The notes: generated by a model from the sequence alone, not told the origin. Numbered from the stretch's first letter, positions 8,476-17,084 are shown. The stretch: DNA of 64,000 nt from Streptomyces sp. Y2F8-2 (GCF_014905555.1 NZ_BNGS01000011.1:186001-250000); one strand, 5' to 3'. Numbers and translations are program-made.

Positions 8476-8849
8476 CGCTCGCGGGCCGCCAGGACGTCGT
8501 CCATACGGCCCTCCACGCAGTGGATGAGGGCCAGCAGGCGCTCGGCGACCTCGCGGCCCAGGGGGGTCAGTTCGTAGTCCACCCGCGGCGGGTTGGTCGG
8601 CTGGGCCTCGCGGTGCACCAGGCCGTCGCGCTCCAGGGCGTGCAGGGTCTGGGACAGCATCTTCTCGCTCACGCCGTCGACCCGGCGGCGCAACTCGTTG
8701 AAGCGCATCGAGCCCTCGTACAGCGCGCCGAGCGTGAGTCCGCCCCAGCGGCCCGTGACGTGCTCCAGCGTGCCGCGCGAGGGGCATGCCTTGGCGAACA
8801 CGTTGTAGGCGAGGTCCTGTTCCTCCGCGCGCTCCTGGGTGCCGTTCAT
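8448..8849 (-). CDS. HxlR-family winged-helix transcriptional regulator
   Basis: HxlR/YodB-type regulators are dimeric winged-helix proteins, many of which sense quinones, diamide or hypochlorite through a conserved N-terminal cysteine. The 133-residue product has the expected motif CPSRGTLEHVTGRWGGLTL with Cys22 at the sensor position, the recognition region FNELRRRVDGVSEKMLSQTL (residues 50-69) and the wing DYELTPLGREV. A second cysteine, Cys111, lies near the C-terminus. I chose ATG 8849; a GTG at 8882 would add 11 residues. It is divergent from a flavodoxin gene, and the gap holds a perfect palindrome that is the likely operator. Its 3' end overlaps mutM by 28 bp on the opposite strand. 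Confidence 0.9.
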   Translation of the reverse strand: MNGTQERAEEQDLAYNVFAKACPSRGTLEHVTGRWGGLTLGALYEGSMRFNELRRRVDGVSEKMLSQTLHALERDGLVHREAQPTNPPRVDYELTPLGREVAERLLALIHCVEGRMDDVLAARERYDETRGAL

Positions 8850-8888
8850 GTTTCCAGCGTACGCGAGCGCAGCGCTAACCACCAGGTT

Positions 8889-8909
8889 GCACTAACCAAA
8901 AGTTAGTGC
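8889..8909. promoter_or_regulatory. Palindromic operator candidate for the HxlR regulator
   Basis: GCACTAAC (8889-8896) and GTTAGTGC (8902-8909) form a perfect 8-bp inverted repeat around CAAAA. It lies 40 bp before the regulator start and 75 bp before the flavodoxin start. A further CTAACC half-site lies near 8875. Its position between the two divergent genes fits joint control of both. Confidence 0.65.
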
Positions 8910-8984
8910 TTTCCTTGAGTTGCCGCCGGTGAGCTGCGCACTCCGTCGTGGCCGCCGTTTCATGACCTCTGAGGAGAGCGAACC

Positions 8985-9569
8985 GTGACCACCCCTGTTG
9001 TCTCCATCGCCTACCACTCCGGCTACGGCCACACCGCCGTCCTCGCGGAGGCCGTACGGGACGGCGCCGCGGACGCCGGCGCCCAGGTCCACCTGATCAA
9101 GGTCGACGAGATCACCGAAGAGCAGTGGGCGACCCTCGACGCCTCGGACGCGATCGTCTTCGGCTCGCCGACCTACATGGGCACCGCGTCCGGCGCCTTC
9201 CACGTCTTCGCCGAGGCGTCCTCGAAGCGGTGGTTCGGGCAGGACTGGAAGGACAAGCTGGCCGCCGGCTTCACCAACTCCGGGTCCAAGAGCGGCGACA
9301 AGCTGCACACCCTGCAGTTCTTCCAGATCCTGGCCGCGCAGCACGGCATGAACTGGGTCAACCTCGGTCTGCACCCCGGCTGGAACGTGAGCACCGGCTC
9401 CGAGCACGACCTCAACCGCCTCGGCGTCTTCGCCGGTGCCGCCGCCCAGACCAACAACGACGAGGGTCCGGAGGCCGTCCACAAGGCCGACATCGCCACC
9501 GCCCGGCACCTCGGCCGCCGCGTCGCGGAGGCGGCACGCGTCTTCACGCTCGGCCGCGCGGCCGCCTGA
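8985..9569 (+). CDS. Flavodoxin-family protein, WrbA-like NAD(P)H:quinone oxidoreductase
   Basis: The 194-residue product has the flavodoxin fold signature for FMN binding: the N-terminal phosphate loop YHSGYGHTAVLAEAV (residues 9-23) and the FGSPTYMGTASGAFHVF loop (about 60-76) that contacts the isoalloxazine ring. WrbA-type enzymes reduce quinones by two electrons and protect against redox cycling. The divergent HxlR regulator with a sensor-like cysteine and the shared palindrome support a quinone or electrophile stress role, which is inference. GAGGAGAG lies nine bases upstream of the GTG start. It lacks the exact length and C-terminus of E. coli WrbA, so I give no symbol. Confidence 0.88.
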   Translation: MTTPVVSIAYHSGYGHTAVLAEAVRDGAADAGAQVHLIKVDEITEEQWATLDASDAIVFGSPTYMGTASGAFHVFAEASSKRWFGQDWKDKLAAGFTNSGSKSGDKLHTLQFFQILAAQHGMNWVNLGLHPGWNVSTGSEHDLNRLGVFAGAAAQTNNDEGPEAVHKADIATARHLGRRVAEAARVFTLGRAAA

Positions 9570-9586
9570 ACCTCCCGCACACAGCC

Positions 9587-9651
9587 GTGCCCTCGACCCG
9601 GACACTCCGGGCGGGGGCACGAGCGTTCGGCTGGTACGGCTGTGGCCGTAC
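9587..9651. terminator. Two hairpins between convergent genes
   Basis: The first hairpin pairs GTGCCCTCGACCCGG (9587-9601) with CCGGGCGGGGGCAC (9607-9620), with one internal imperfection. The second is a perfect 7-bp stem, GTACGGC (9634-9640) with GCCGTAC (9645-9651). They lie between the flavodoxin stop and the CAP-protein stop and can serve both directions. Confidence 0.6.
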
Positions 9652-9660
9652 AGGAGTGCG

Positions 9661-10626
9661 TCAGTAGCCGAAGTCCTGCGTCCACCAGGGGCCGCCGGAA
9701 CCCAAGTGCACTCCGACACCCAGCGTCGTGAAGTCGCAGTTCAGTATGTTCGCCCGGTGGCCGGGGCTGTTCATCCAGGCGTCCATGACGTCCTGCGGGG
9801 TGGCCTGGCCGCGGGCTATGTTCTCGCCGCCCAGGTCCGTTATGCCGAGCACGGCCGCCCGCTGCCACGGGTCCTTGCCGTCGAGGTCGGTGTGGTCGAA
9901 GAAGTTCCGCGCGGCCATGTCCTCGCTGAACGCCTCCGCCAGCTTGCGCAGCGGGCCGTTCGGGGTCACCGGGGAGCAGCCCACCTTGGCCCGCTCCTGG
10001 TTGACCAGCTTGAGCACCTCGGCCTCGGCGGCGGCCTCGGAGGTCACCTTCTGGGCCGGGATCGTCCCCGGTTTCTTCGTGGGCTGCTCGGACGGCGGCG
10101 CGGTCGTCGCCGTGCTCCCTGTCGCGGTGGGGGACGGTGTCTGCGTGGGCTGGGTCGTCGGCGCCGCCGAGGACGCCGAGGGGGCGGAGGGAGTCGCGGT
10201 CGCCGCCGGTGTGGGCGAGCGGTCGGCGTCACGGCTGGTGGACGAGGACCCTCGGGAGTCCGCGGTGCCGCTCGTGCCGCCCTGCTGGGTGGCGAAGCCC
10301 GACGGGGTGGTGCCGCCGGCCTGCACATCGCCGGAGTCACCGCTCACCGAGAAGTGGTTCCCGCCGGGCAGCACCCCGGTGGCGACCGCCACGGTGCCCA
10401 GCGCCACGGCGGCGGAGACGCCCAGCAGGCCCGTGCGCACCGGCGTCGGGGCCTTCTTCCTGCGGTGCGAGCGGGTCGCGCGCCGCTCGGCCTCCAGGAC
10501 CGCGGCGAAGCCGTAGAGGTTCTCCGGGCCGTAGCGCTCCGGCGGAATGTCGTAGCTCTCTGTGACCCTCTTGGCGCGGCCCCCCGTGGCGGCGCGTCCG
10601 GCGGCGGAGCGTCGGTGGCGTCCCAT
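9661..10626 (-). CDS. CAP-domain (SCP/PR-1-like) membrane-anchored protein
   Basis: The 321-residue product has a basic cytoplasmic N-terminus, one hydrophobic segment (about residues 65-86) acting as uncleaved signal anchor, then a Ser/Thr/Pro-rich spacer of about 100 residues. A C-terminal CAP domain (about 190-321) follows. The CAP motifs are visible: VNQERAKVG, FFDHTDLDG with the conserved histidine, GENIARG, MNSPGHRANIL with the second conserved histidine, and the terminal WWTQDFGY. Bacterial CAP proteins are extracytoplasmic and mostly of unknown activity. The ATG at 10626 is preceded by AGGAAGG. A perfect 22-bp palindrome lies 31 bp upstream of the start, implying tight control. Confidence 0.9.
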   Translation of the reverse strand: MGRHRRSAAGRAATGGRAKRVTESYDIPPERYGPENLYGFAAVLEAERRATRSHRRKKAPTPVRTGLLGVSAAVALGTVAVATGVLPGGNHFSVSGDSGDVQAGGTTPSGFATQQGGTSGTADSRGSSSTSRDADRSPTPAATATPSAPSASSAAPTTQPTQTPSPTATGSTATTAPPSEQPTKKPGTIPAQKVTSEAAAEAEVLKLVNQERAKVGCSPVTPNGPLRKLAEAFSEDMAARNFFDHTDLDGKDPWQRAAVLGITDLGGENIARGQATPQDVMDAWMNSPGHRANILNCDFTTLGVGVHLGSGGPWWTQDFGY

Positions 10627-10656
10627 TGCTGGCCTTCCTGGTCTTGCGGTCGGCGC

Positions 10657-10678
10657 AACTCACACGATCGTGTGAGTT
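10657..10678. promoter_or_regulatory. Perfect 22-bp palindrome, probable operator
   Basis: AACTCACACGA (10657-10667) is followed directly by its exact reverse complement TCGTGTGAGTT (10668-10678). It lies 31 bp upstream of the CAP-protein start and 88 bp upstream of acyP. A related CACGTGAGAGTT element follows at 10680. Such a symmetric site suits a dimeric repressor. No regulator gene is adjacent. Confidence 0.7.
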
Positions 10679-10765
10679 TCACGTGAGAGTTATGGGTGGG
10701 GACGGTACCGCATCGCGCACGGGACGGATGTGCCGGGAGGGACATTGGCCGGTTAGCGTGCACCC

Positions 10766-11047
10766 ATGAACGACGACGCACGGCTGGTCGCGTGGGTGCG
10801 CGGACGTGTCCAAGGGGTGGGTTTCCGCTGGTTCACCCGGGCCAAGGCGCTGGAGATCGGCGACCTGAAGGGTTTTGCTCTCAATCTGGACGACGGACGG
10901 GTCCAGGTGGTCGCCGAGGGGCCGCGGAAGGGGTGCGAGCGTCTGCTGGAGTGGCTCCGGGGCGACGACACACCCGGGCGTGTGGACGGAGTCACTGAGA
11001 TTTGGGACACGCCCCGCGGCGGCTACGACGGCTTCGAAATCCGCTGA
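10766..11047 (+). CDS. acyP: Acylphosphatase
   Basis: Acylphosphatase hydrolyses the carboxyl-phosphate bond of acyl phosphates. The 93-residue product has the usual length and both signatures: the phosphate-binding loop GRVQGVGFRWFTR (residues 13-25) with catalytic Arg, and the DLKGFALNLDDGRVQVVAEG segment with the catalytic Asn near residue 40. No Shine-Dalgarno sequence precedes ATG 10766, but a TAGCGT hexamer ends seven bases before it, so the transcript may be leaderless. In Streptomyces this gene commonly lies just before smc; a small coiled-coil gene sits between them here. Confidence 0.93.
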   Translation: MNDDARLVAWVRGRVQGVGFRWFTRAKALEIGDLKGFALNLDDGRVQVVAEGPRKGCERLLEWLRGDDTPGRVDGVTEIWDTPRGGYDGFEIR

Positions 11048-11424
11048 GCCGGAGCCCGAAGACCCCCGCCGCGAAGGGCAGGGACGTGCCACCGGCATCT
11101 GCCCCGAGCGGAAAGGTGCTGGTGGTTGCCAAGAACCGCTTGTCGTGGCAGGCTCCGCGGGTAAGGATGATCTCCACGCCCGCAGGGGCCCGAAGGTGCC
11201 GCAGCGCCGCCCGCTCAGGGCCGCGCGCCCCTGGGTTGCCCGCCAGCGCAGGGCGTGATCGTGTTGACCGTCAAACTTTTTGGTGAGACGCTGAAAGCCC
11301 CGCGCACCTTAGCTGTTTGGCATGGAAGCACGGCGTAGAACTCACCATGCCGGGCACCGCGGGTGCGAATCCCTCACGACCCACACCGCATCGGTCGGTC
11401 ACTCATTGTGGAGGACCATCCATC
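11048..11424. other. Intergenic region acyP to small coiled-coil gene
   Basis: 377 bp with no convincing gene. Composition is slightly less GC-rich than the surroundings around 11260-11330. A TTGACC hexamer at 11264-11269 could be a -35 element, but no good -10 hexamer stands at 16-18 bp. A GCGAATCCC string near 11367 resembles a tRNA T-arm but no cloverleaf can be built around it. Confidence 0.5.
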
Positions 11425-11631
11425 ATGGCAAAGGCGCTTCTCGGTTACGTCGGCGGCTCCGACCCGCGACTCCTCGCCGAGATGCGACGGCTTCAGCAGC
11501 GCGTCCAGGAACTCGAAGCCGAGCTCGGACGGATCCAGGCGGAGAACGACGCGCTGTCCTCGGCTGCCGCTTCTCATGACAGGATCATGGAGAGCGTCGA
11601 CGCACACCAGGCGGAGCCTGCGCTCACCTGA
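11425..11631 (+). CDS. Small coiled-coil protein upstream of smc
   Basis: A 68-residue hypothetical protein starting at ATG 11425, with GGAGGACC 13 to 6 bases upstream. The N-terminus reads MAKALLGYVGGSDPRLLAEM. Residues 18-48 form a heptad-patterned coiled coil (MRRLQQRVQELEAELGRIQAEN) long enough for a dimeric leucine zipper. Codon third positions are almost all G/C, as expected for a translated Streptomyces gene. A clean terminator follows at 11703, so it is its own transcription unit ahead of smc. No function can be assigned from sequence; such small coiled-coil proteins are conserved at this place in Streptomyces as far as I recall. Confidence 0.8.
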   Translation: MAKALLGYVGGSDPRLLAEMRRLQQRVQELEAELGRIQAENDALSSAAASHDRIMESVDAHQAEPALT

Positions 11632-11702
11632 TCACTGCATCACGCCACGGCACATGCAGTGGTCGGGCTGCCCGTACCCACCGCTGATGTTGTCAGAATT
11701 GC

Positions 11703-11731
11703 AAGGGACGCCTCGGCGTCCCTTCTTTCTT
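11703..11731 (+). terminator. Rho-independent terminator after the small coiled-coil gene
   Basis: AAGGGACGCC (11703-11712) pairs with GGCGTCCCTT (11715-11724), effectively a 9-bp stem with a CTCG tetraloop, followed by the T-rich run CTTTCTT. It is one of the few classical terminators with a U-tract in the window. Confidence 0.85.
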
Positions 11732-11841
11732 GCCCCCGTGCACCCCTTCGCTGTCTTTAACGGATGGTGTGCCCTGCCCGTTCAGGGGTGAAACCGCGGG
11801 TTCATGGAGTGAGACAGACCCGGACGGTAGAGTCCAGCGGC

Positions 11842-14800
11842 GTGCACCTCAAGGCCCTGACCCTCCGCGGCTTCAAGTCGTTCGCCTCGGCGACCACGCT
11901 CCGGTTCGAGCCGGGCATCACGTGCGTCGTCGGCCCGAACGGCTCGGGCAAGTCCAACGTCGTGGACGCGCTCAGCTGGGTCATGGGCGAGCAGGGAGCC
12001 AAGTCGCTGCGCGGCGGCAAGATGGAGGACGTCATCTTCGCCGGCACCACCGGCCGCCCGCCGCTCGGCCGCGCCGAGGTGTCGCTGACCATCGACAACT
12101 CCGACGGTGCCCTCCCGATCGAGTACTCCGAGGTCACCATCACGCGGATCATGTTCCGCAACGGCGGCAGCGAGTACCAGATCAACGGCGACACCTGCCG
12201 CCTCCTCGACATCCAGGAACTCCTGTCCGACTCCGGCATCGGCCGCGAGATGCACGTGATCGTCGGCCAGGGCCAGCTCGACTCCGTGCTGCACGCCGAC
12301 CCCATGGGCCGCCGCGCCTTCATCGAGGAGGCCGCGGGCGTCCTCAAGCACCGCAAGCGCAAGGAGAAGGCGCTCAGGAAGCTGGACGCCATGCAGGCGA
12401 ACCTCGCCCGCGTCCAGGACCTCACCGACGAGCTGCGCCGCCAGCTGAAACCGCTCGGCCGGCAGGCGGCGGTGGCCCGCCGGGCGGCCGTGATCCAGGC
12501 GGACCTGCGCGACGCCAGGCTGCGCCTGCTGGCCGACGACCTCGTACGGTTCCGGGAGGCCCTCAAGGCCGAGATCGCCGACGAGGCCGCGCTCAAGGAA
12601 CGCAAGGACGCCGCCGAGGCCGAGCTGAAGAAGGCCCTGCAGCGTGAGGCGCTCCTGGAGGACGAGGTACGGCAGCTGACGCCGCGTCTGCAACGGGCCC
12701 AACAGACCTGGTACGAGCTGTCACAGCTCGCGGAGCGGGTGCGCGGCACGATCTCGCTGGCCGACGCCCGGGTCAAGAGCGCCACCTCCCAGCCGCCGGA
12801 GGAGCGGCGCGGACGCGACCCCGAGGACATGGAGCGTGAGGCCGCCCGCATCCGTGAGCAGGAGGCCGAACTCGAAGCGGCCCTGGAGGCCGCCGAGCGC
12901 GCGCTGGAGGACACGGTCGCGCACCGCGCCGAGCTGGAGCGCGAACTGGCGCTCGAGGAACGGCGCCTGAAGGACGTGGCGCGCGCCATCGCGGACCGGC
13001 GTGAAGGGCTCGCCCGACTGAACGGGCAGGTGGGCGCCGCCCGTTCACGCGCAGCCGCCGCCCAGGCCGAGATCGACCGGCTGGCCGCCGCGCGCGACGA
13101 GGCACAGCAGCGCGCCGTCGCCGCCCAGGAGGAGTACGAGGCCCTCAAGGCCGAGGTCGACGGGCTGGACGCGGGCGACGCGGACCTCGCCGAGCGGCAC
13201 GAGACGGCCAAAGCCGCGCTCGCCGAGGCGGAGGCCGCCCTGACCGCCGCACGCGAGGCGGCCACGGCGGCCGAACGAGGGCGCGCCGCCACCCAGGCCC
13301 GGCACGAGGCCCTGGCCATGGGCCTGCGCCGCAAGGACGGCACCGGCGCCCTGCTGAACGCCAAGGACCGCCTGGCCGGCCTGCTCGGCCCGGCCGCGGA
13401 ACTGCTGACCGTGACCCCGGGCCACGAGGCCGCCCTCGCCGCGGCCTTCGGCACGGCGGCGGACGCCCTCGCGGTCACGGACCCGGCCTCGGCCGCCGAC
13501 GCGCTTCGCCTGCTGCGCAAGCAGGACGGGGGACGGGCGGCGCTGCTGGTGGCGGGGGCGCCTCAGGAGCCGGCGGACGTGCGCGACAGCGGCGGTGCCG
13601 ACGGGCATCCCTTCGCCGCCGATCTCGTCCGCGGTCCCGCCGACCTCATGCCCGCCGTACGCCGGCTGCTGCGCGGCATCGTCGTCGTGGGCACCCTCGA
13701 GGACGCCGAGGAGCTGGTCGGGGCGCGACCCGAGCTGACCGCCGTCACCGCCGAGGGCGATCTCCTCGGGGCGCACCTCGCGCACGGGGGGTCCGCCGGG
13801 GCGCCCAGCCTGCTGGAGGTGCAGGCCTCGGTCGACGAGGCCGCAGCCGAGCTGGAGGAACTCGCCGTGCGGTGCGAGGAGTTGGCCGAGGCGCAGCGGT
13901 TCGCGGGGGAGCGGCGCAAGGAGTGTGCCGCGCTCGTCGAGGAGCTGGGGGAGCGGCGGCGGGCCGCCGAGCGGGAGAAGTCCCAGGTCGCCCAGCAGCT
14001 GGGTCGGCTCGCCGGGCAGGCGCGCGGGGCCGCCGGGGAGGCCGAGCGCAGCACCGCCGCCGCCGCGCGCGCTCAGGAGGCGCTCGAGGCGGCCCTGCAG
14101 GAGGTCGAGGAACTCGCCGAGCGGCTCGCCGTCGCCGAGGAGATGCCGGTCGAGGAGGAGCCCGACACCTCCGTACGCGACCGCCTCGCCGCCGACGGCG
14201 CCAACGCGCGGCAGACCGAGATGGAGGCCCGCCTCCAGGTCCGCACCCACGAGGAGCGCGTCAAGGGCCTGGCCGGACGCGCCGACTCCCTGGACCGGGC
14301 CGCCCGCGCCGAACGTGAGGCACGCGCACGTGCCGAGCAGCGTCGGGCCCGGCTGCGCCACGAGGCGGCCGTCGCCGAGGCCGTCGCCTCCGGCGCCCGG
14401 CAGCTCCTCGCTCATGTCGAGGTCTCCCTGAGCCGGGCGGAGGCCGAGCGCGCCGCCGCCGAGGCGGTCAAGGCACGCCGGGAGGAGGAGCTGGCGGCGG
14501 CCCGCACGCACGGCCGCGACCTCAAGGCGGAGCTGGACAAGCTCACCGACTCCGTCCACCGCGGCGAGGTGCTCGGCGCCGAGAAACGGCTGCGCATAGA
14601 GCAGCTGGAGACCAGGGCGCTGGAGGAGCTGGGCGTCGAGCCGACGGTCCTGGTCACCGAGTACGGCCCCGACCAGCTCGTACCGCCGTCCCCGCCCGCC
14701 GAGGGCGAGCAGCTGCCCGAGGACCCGGAGCATCCGCGCAACCAGCCCCGCCCGTTCGTGCGTGCCGAGCAGGAGAAGCGGCTCAAGGCCGCCGAACGCG

Positions 14801-15405
14801 CCTACCAGCAGCTCGGCAAGGTCAACCCGCTCGCCCTGGAGGAGTTCGCCGCGCTGGAGGAGCGCCACCAGTTCCTCAGCGAGCAGCTCGACGACCTGAA
14901 GAAGACCCGCGCCGACCTGCTTCAGGTGGTGAAGGAGGTCGACGAGCGCGTCGAGCAGGTGTTCACCGAGGCCTACCGGGACACGGCCCGCGAGTTCGAG
15001 GGCGTCTTCAGCCGGCTGTTCCCCGGCGGCGAGGGCCGGCTGATCCTGACCGACCCGGACAACATGCTCACCACCGGCGTGGACGTCGAGGCGCGGCCCC
15101 CGGGCAAGAAGGTCAAGCGGCTCTCCCTGCTCTCCGGCGGCGAGCGGTCGCTGACGGCCGTCGCCCTGCTGGTGTCGATCTTCAAGGCCCGGCCCAGCCC
15201 GTTCTACGTGATGGACGAGGTCGAGGCGGCGCTCGACGACACCAACCTGCAGCGGCTGATCCGCATCATGCAGGAGCTGCAGGAGACCTCGCAGCTCATC
15301 GTGATCACGCACCAGAAGCGGACGATGGAGGTCGCCGACGCGCTGTACGGCGTCTCGATGCAGGGCGACGGTGTGTCGAAGGTCATCTCGCAGCGGCTCC
15401 ACTAG
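11842..15405 (+). CDS. smc: Chromosome segregation protein SMC
   Basis: SMC is the ATPase of the condensin-like complex (with ScpA and ScpB) that organises and segregates chromosomes, in Streptomyces most visibly during sporulation septation. The 1187-residue product has Walker A GPNGSGKS at residues 32-39, coiled coil from about 170 to 500, a hinge domain (about 500-660) with conserved glycines, a return coiled coil, then LSGGERSLTAVALL near 1097 and Walker B FYVMDEVEAALDD near 1121-1133. I chose GTG 11842, which gives the family start MHLKALTLRGFKSFA. There is no Shine-Dalgarno sequence, and a TAGAGT hexamer at 11828-11833 ends eight bases before the GTG, which suggests a leaderless or nearly leaderless mRNA. 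Confidence 0.96.
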   Translation: MHLKALTLRGFKSFASATTLRFEPGITCVVGPNGSGKSNVVDALSWVMGEQGAKSLRGGKMEDVIFAGTTGRPPLGRAEVSLTIDNSDGALPIEYSEVTITRIMFRNGGSEYQINGDTCRLLDIQELLSDSGIGREMHVIVGQGQLDSVLHADPMGRRAFIEEAAGVLKHRKRKEKALRKLDAMQANLARVQDLTDELRRQLKPLGRQAAVARRAAVIQADLRDARLRLLADDLVRFREALKAEIADEAALKERKDAAEAELKKALQREALLEDEVRQLTPRLQRAQQTWYELSQLAERVRGTISLADARVKSATSQPPEERRGRDPEDMEREAARIREQEAELEAALEAAERALEDTVAHRAELERELALEERRLKDVARAIADRREGLARLNGQVGAARSRAAAAQAEIDRLAAARDEAQQRAVAAQEEYEALKAEVDGLDAGDADLAERHETAKAALAEAEAALTAAREAATAAERGRAATQARHEALAMGLRRKDGTGALLNAKDRLAGLLGPAAELLTVTPGHEAALAAAFGTAADALAVTDPASAADALRLLRKQDGGRAALLVAGAPQEPADVRDSGGADGHPFAADLVRGPADLMPAVRRLLRGIVVVGTLEDAEELVGARPELTAVTAEGDLLGAHLAHGGSAGAPSLLEVQASVDEAAAELEELAVRCEELAEAQRFAGERRKECAALVEELGERRRAAEREKSQVAQQLGRLAGQARGAAGEAERSTAAAARAQEALEAALQEVEELAERLAVAEEMPVEEEPDTSVRDRLAADGANARQTEMEARLQVRTHEERVKGLAGRADSLDRAARAEREARARAEQRRARLRHEAAVAEAVASGARQLLAHVEVSLSRAEAERAAAEAVKARREEELAAARTHGRDLKAELDKLTDSVHRGEVLGAEKRLRIEQLETRALEELGVEPTVLVTEYGPDQLVPPSPPAEGEQLPEDPEHPRNQPRPFVRAEQEKRLKAAERAYQQLGKVNPLALEEFAALEERHQFLSEQLDDLKKTRADLLQVVKEVDERVEQVFTEAYRDTAREFEGVFSRLFPGGEGRLILTDPDNMLTTGVDVEARPPGKKVKRLSLLSGGERSLTAVALLVSIFKARPSPFYVMDEVEAALDDTNLQRLIRIMQELQETSQLIVITHQKRTMEVADALYGVSMQGDGVSKVISQRLH

Positions 15406-15507
15406 AAGGCTGCTCCCTACACCAGTTGCCACCGGCACGTTTTCACATCTTCAACACTTGAACGCAACCTCTCCTGCGCATGACGTAAAGGTCACAGACT
15501 TGCGGTA

Positions 15508-15535
15508 TTGACTTCGAAACTTGAAGGCATAGTCT
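15508..15535 (+). promoter_or_regulatory. Promoter candidate for glcP, with adjacent palindrome
   Basis: TTGACT (15508-15513) and TAGTCT (15530-15535) are spaced 16 bp apart, a good Streptomyces vegetative pair. A perfect 10-bp palindrome GCAACGTTGC (15538-15547) overlaps the expected start site and could bind a repressor of glucose uptake. The leader to the TTG start is about 120 bp. Confidence 0.5.
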
Positions 15536-15665
15536 CTGCAACGTTGCTTTTACCTTCAGATATGAGCGGCGTTAACGAGTGCTCCCCGGGTACTTGCAAC
15601 GCCGGCCATACCCGAGAGGGCTCACCCACCCCCGGCAGCGTTGCCGGTGGCTCGAGGAGTACACG

Positions 15666-17084
15666 TTGACCAGCACAGCGCAGGCATCCAGGACGGGAGC
15701 CGGTACGGCTCACCCCGATCATCTCGGGCACGTCATCTTCATCGCGGCGGCCGCCGCGATGGGCGGCTTCCTCTTCGGCTACGACAGCTCCGTGATCAAC
15801 GGCGCCGTCGAGGCCATCCGGGACCGCTACGACATCGGCTCCGCAGCGCTGGCCCAGGTCATCGCCATCGCCCTGATCGGCTGTGCCGTCGGCGCCGCCA
15901 CCGCAGGCCGCATAGCGGACCGCCTCGGCCGCATCCGGGTGATGCAGATCGCGGCGGTCCTCTTCGTCGTCAGCGCGGTCGGCTCCGCCCTGCCTTTCGC
16001 GCTGTGGGACTTCGCCCTCTGGCGCGTCATCGGCGGCTTCGCCATCGGCATGGCCTCCGTGATCGGCCCCGCCTACATCGCCGAGGTCGCCCCGCCCGCC
16101 TACCGCGGCCGGCTCGGCTCCTTCCAGCAGGCCGCGATCGTCGTCGGCATCGCCATCTCGCAGCTGGTCAACTGGGGCCTGCTCAACGCCGCCGGCGGCG
16201 ACCAGCGCGGCAAGCTGATGGGCCTGGAGGCCTGGCAGGTCATGCTCGGCGTCATGGTCGTCCCGGCCGTCCTCTACGGCCTGCTCTCCTTCGCCATCCC
16301 CGAGTCCCCCCGCTTCCTGATCTCCGTCGGCAGGCGTGAGCGCGCCCGGGAGATCCTCGCCGAGGTCGAGGGCCAGAGCACCGACCTGGACGCCCGCGTC
16401 GCCGAGATCGAGCACGCCATGAAGAGCGAGCACAAGTCCAGCTTCAAGGACCTGCTCGGCGGCGGCTTCTTCTTCAAGCCGATCGTCTGGATCGGCATCG
16501 GCCTGTCGGTCTTCCAGCAGTTCGTCGGCATCAACGTCGCGTTCTACTACTCCTCGACGCTGTGGCAGTCGGTCGGCGTCGATCCGACGGACTCGTTCTT
16601 CTACTCCTTCACCACCTCGATCATCAACATCGTCGGCACCGTGATCGCGATGATCTTCGTGGACCGCATCGGCCGCAAGCCGCTCGCGCTCATCGGCTCC
16701 ATCGGCATGGCCGTCGGCCTCGCACTGGAGGCCTGGGCGTTCTCCTTCCACCTGGTCGACGGCAAGCTGCCGAGCACCCAGGGCTGGGTCGCCCTGATCG
16801 CCGCCCACGTGTTCGTCCTCTTCTTCGCCCTGTCCTGGGGCGTGGTCGTCTGGGTCATGCTCGGCGAGATGTTCCCGAACCGGATCCGCGCCGCCGCGCT
16901 GGGTGTGGCCGCCGCCGCACAGTGGATCGCCAACTGGGCCATCACCGCGAGCTTCCCGTCGCTCGCCGACTGGAACCTGTCCGGCACCTACGTGATCTAC
17001 ACGGTCTTCGCCGCGCTCTCCATCCCGTTCGTCCTGAAGTTCGTGAAGGAGACGAAGGGCAAGGCGCTGGAGGAGATGGGCTGA
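15666..17084 (+). CDS. glcP: Glucose permease, MFS sugar porter family
   Basis: The 472-residue product is a 12-helix major facilitator of the sugar porter family. Diagnostic motifs are GGFLFGYDSSVINGA in helix 1, DRLGRIR in loop 2-3, PESPRFL before the central loop, FQQFVGINVAFYYSS in helix 7, DRIGRKP in loop 8-9, and a PETKG-like end (VKETKGKALEEM). It matches in length and order the Streptomyces glucose/H+ symporter GlcP, the main glucose uptake route and a trigger of glucose kinase-dependent repression. The TTG start at 15666 is preceded by GAGGAG at six bases; an upstream ATG-like start lacks one. It is convergent with a monooxygenase gene, with a strong terminator between. Confidence 0.92.
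   Translation: MTSTAQASRTGAGTAHPDHLGHVIFIAAAAAMGGFLFGYDSSVINGAVEAIRDRYDIGSAALAQVIAIALIGCAVGAATAGRIADRLGRIRVMQIAAVLFVVSAVGSALPFALWDFALWRVIGGFAIGMASVIGPAYIAEVAPPAYRGRLGSFQQAAIVVGIAISQLVNWGLLNAAGGDQRGKLMGLEAWQVMLGVMVVPAVLYGLLSFAIPESPRFLISVGRRERAREILAEVEGQSTDLDARVAEIEHAMKSEHKSSFKDLLGGGFFFKPIVWIGIGLSVFQQFVGINVAFYYSSTLWQSVGVDPTDSFFYSFTTSIINIVGTVIAMIFVDRIGRKPLALIGSIGMAVGLALEAWAFSFHLVDGKLPSTQGWVALIAAHVFVLFFALSWGVVVWVMLGEMFPNRIRAAALGVAAAAQWIANWAITASFPSLADWNLSGTYVIYTVFAALSIPFVLKFVKETKGKALEEMG

Noticed and set aside
11330..11400. tRNA-like T-arm (GCGAATCCC) upstream of the small coiled-coil gene
   Set aside because: No acceptor, D or anticodon stems can be paired around it at tRNA distances, and the invariant TTC of the T-loop is missing.
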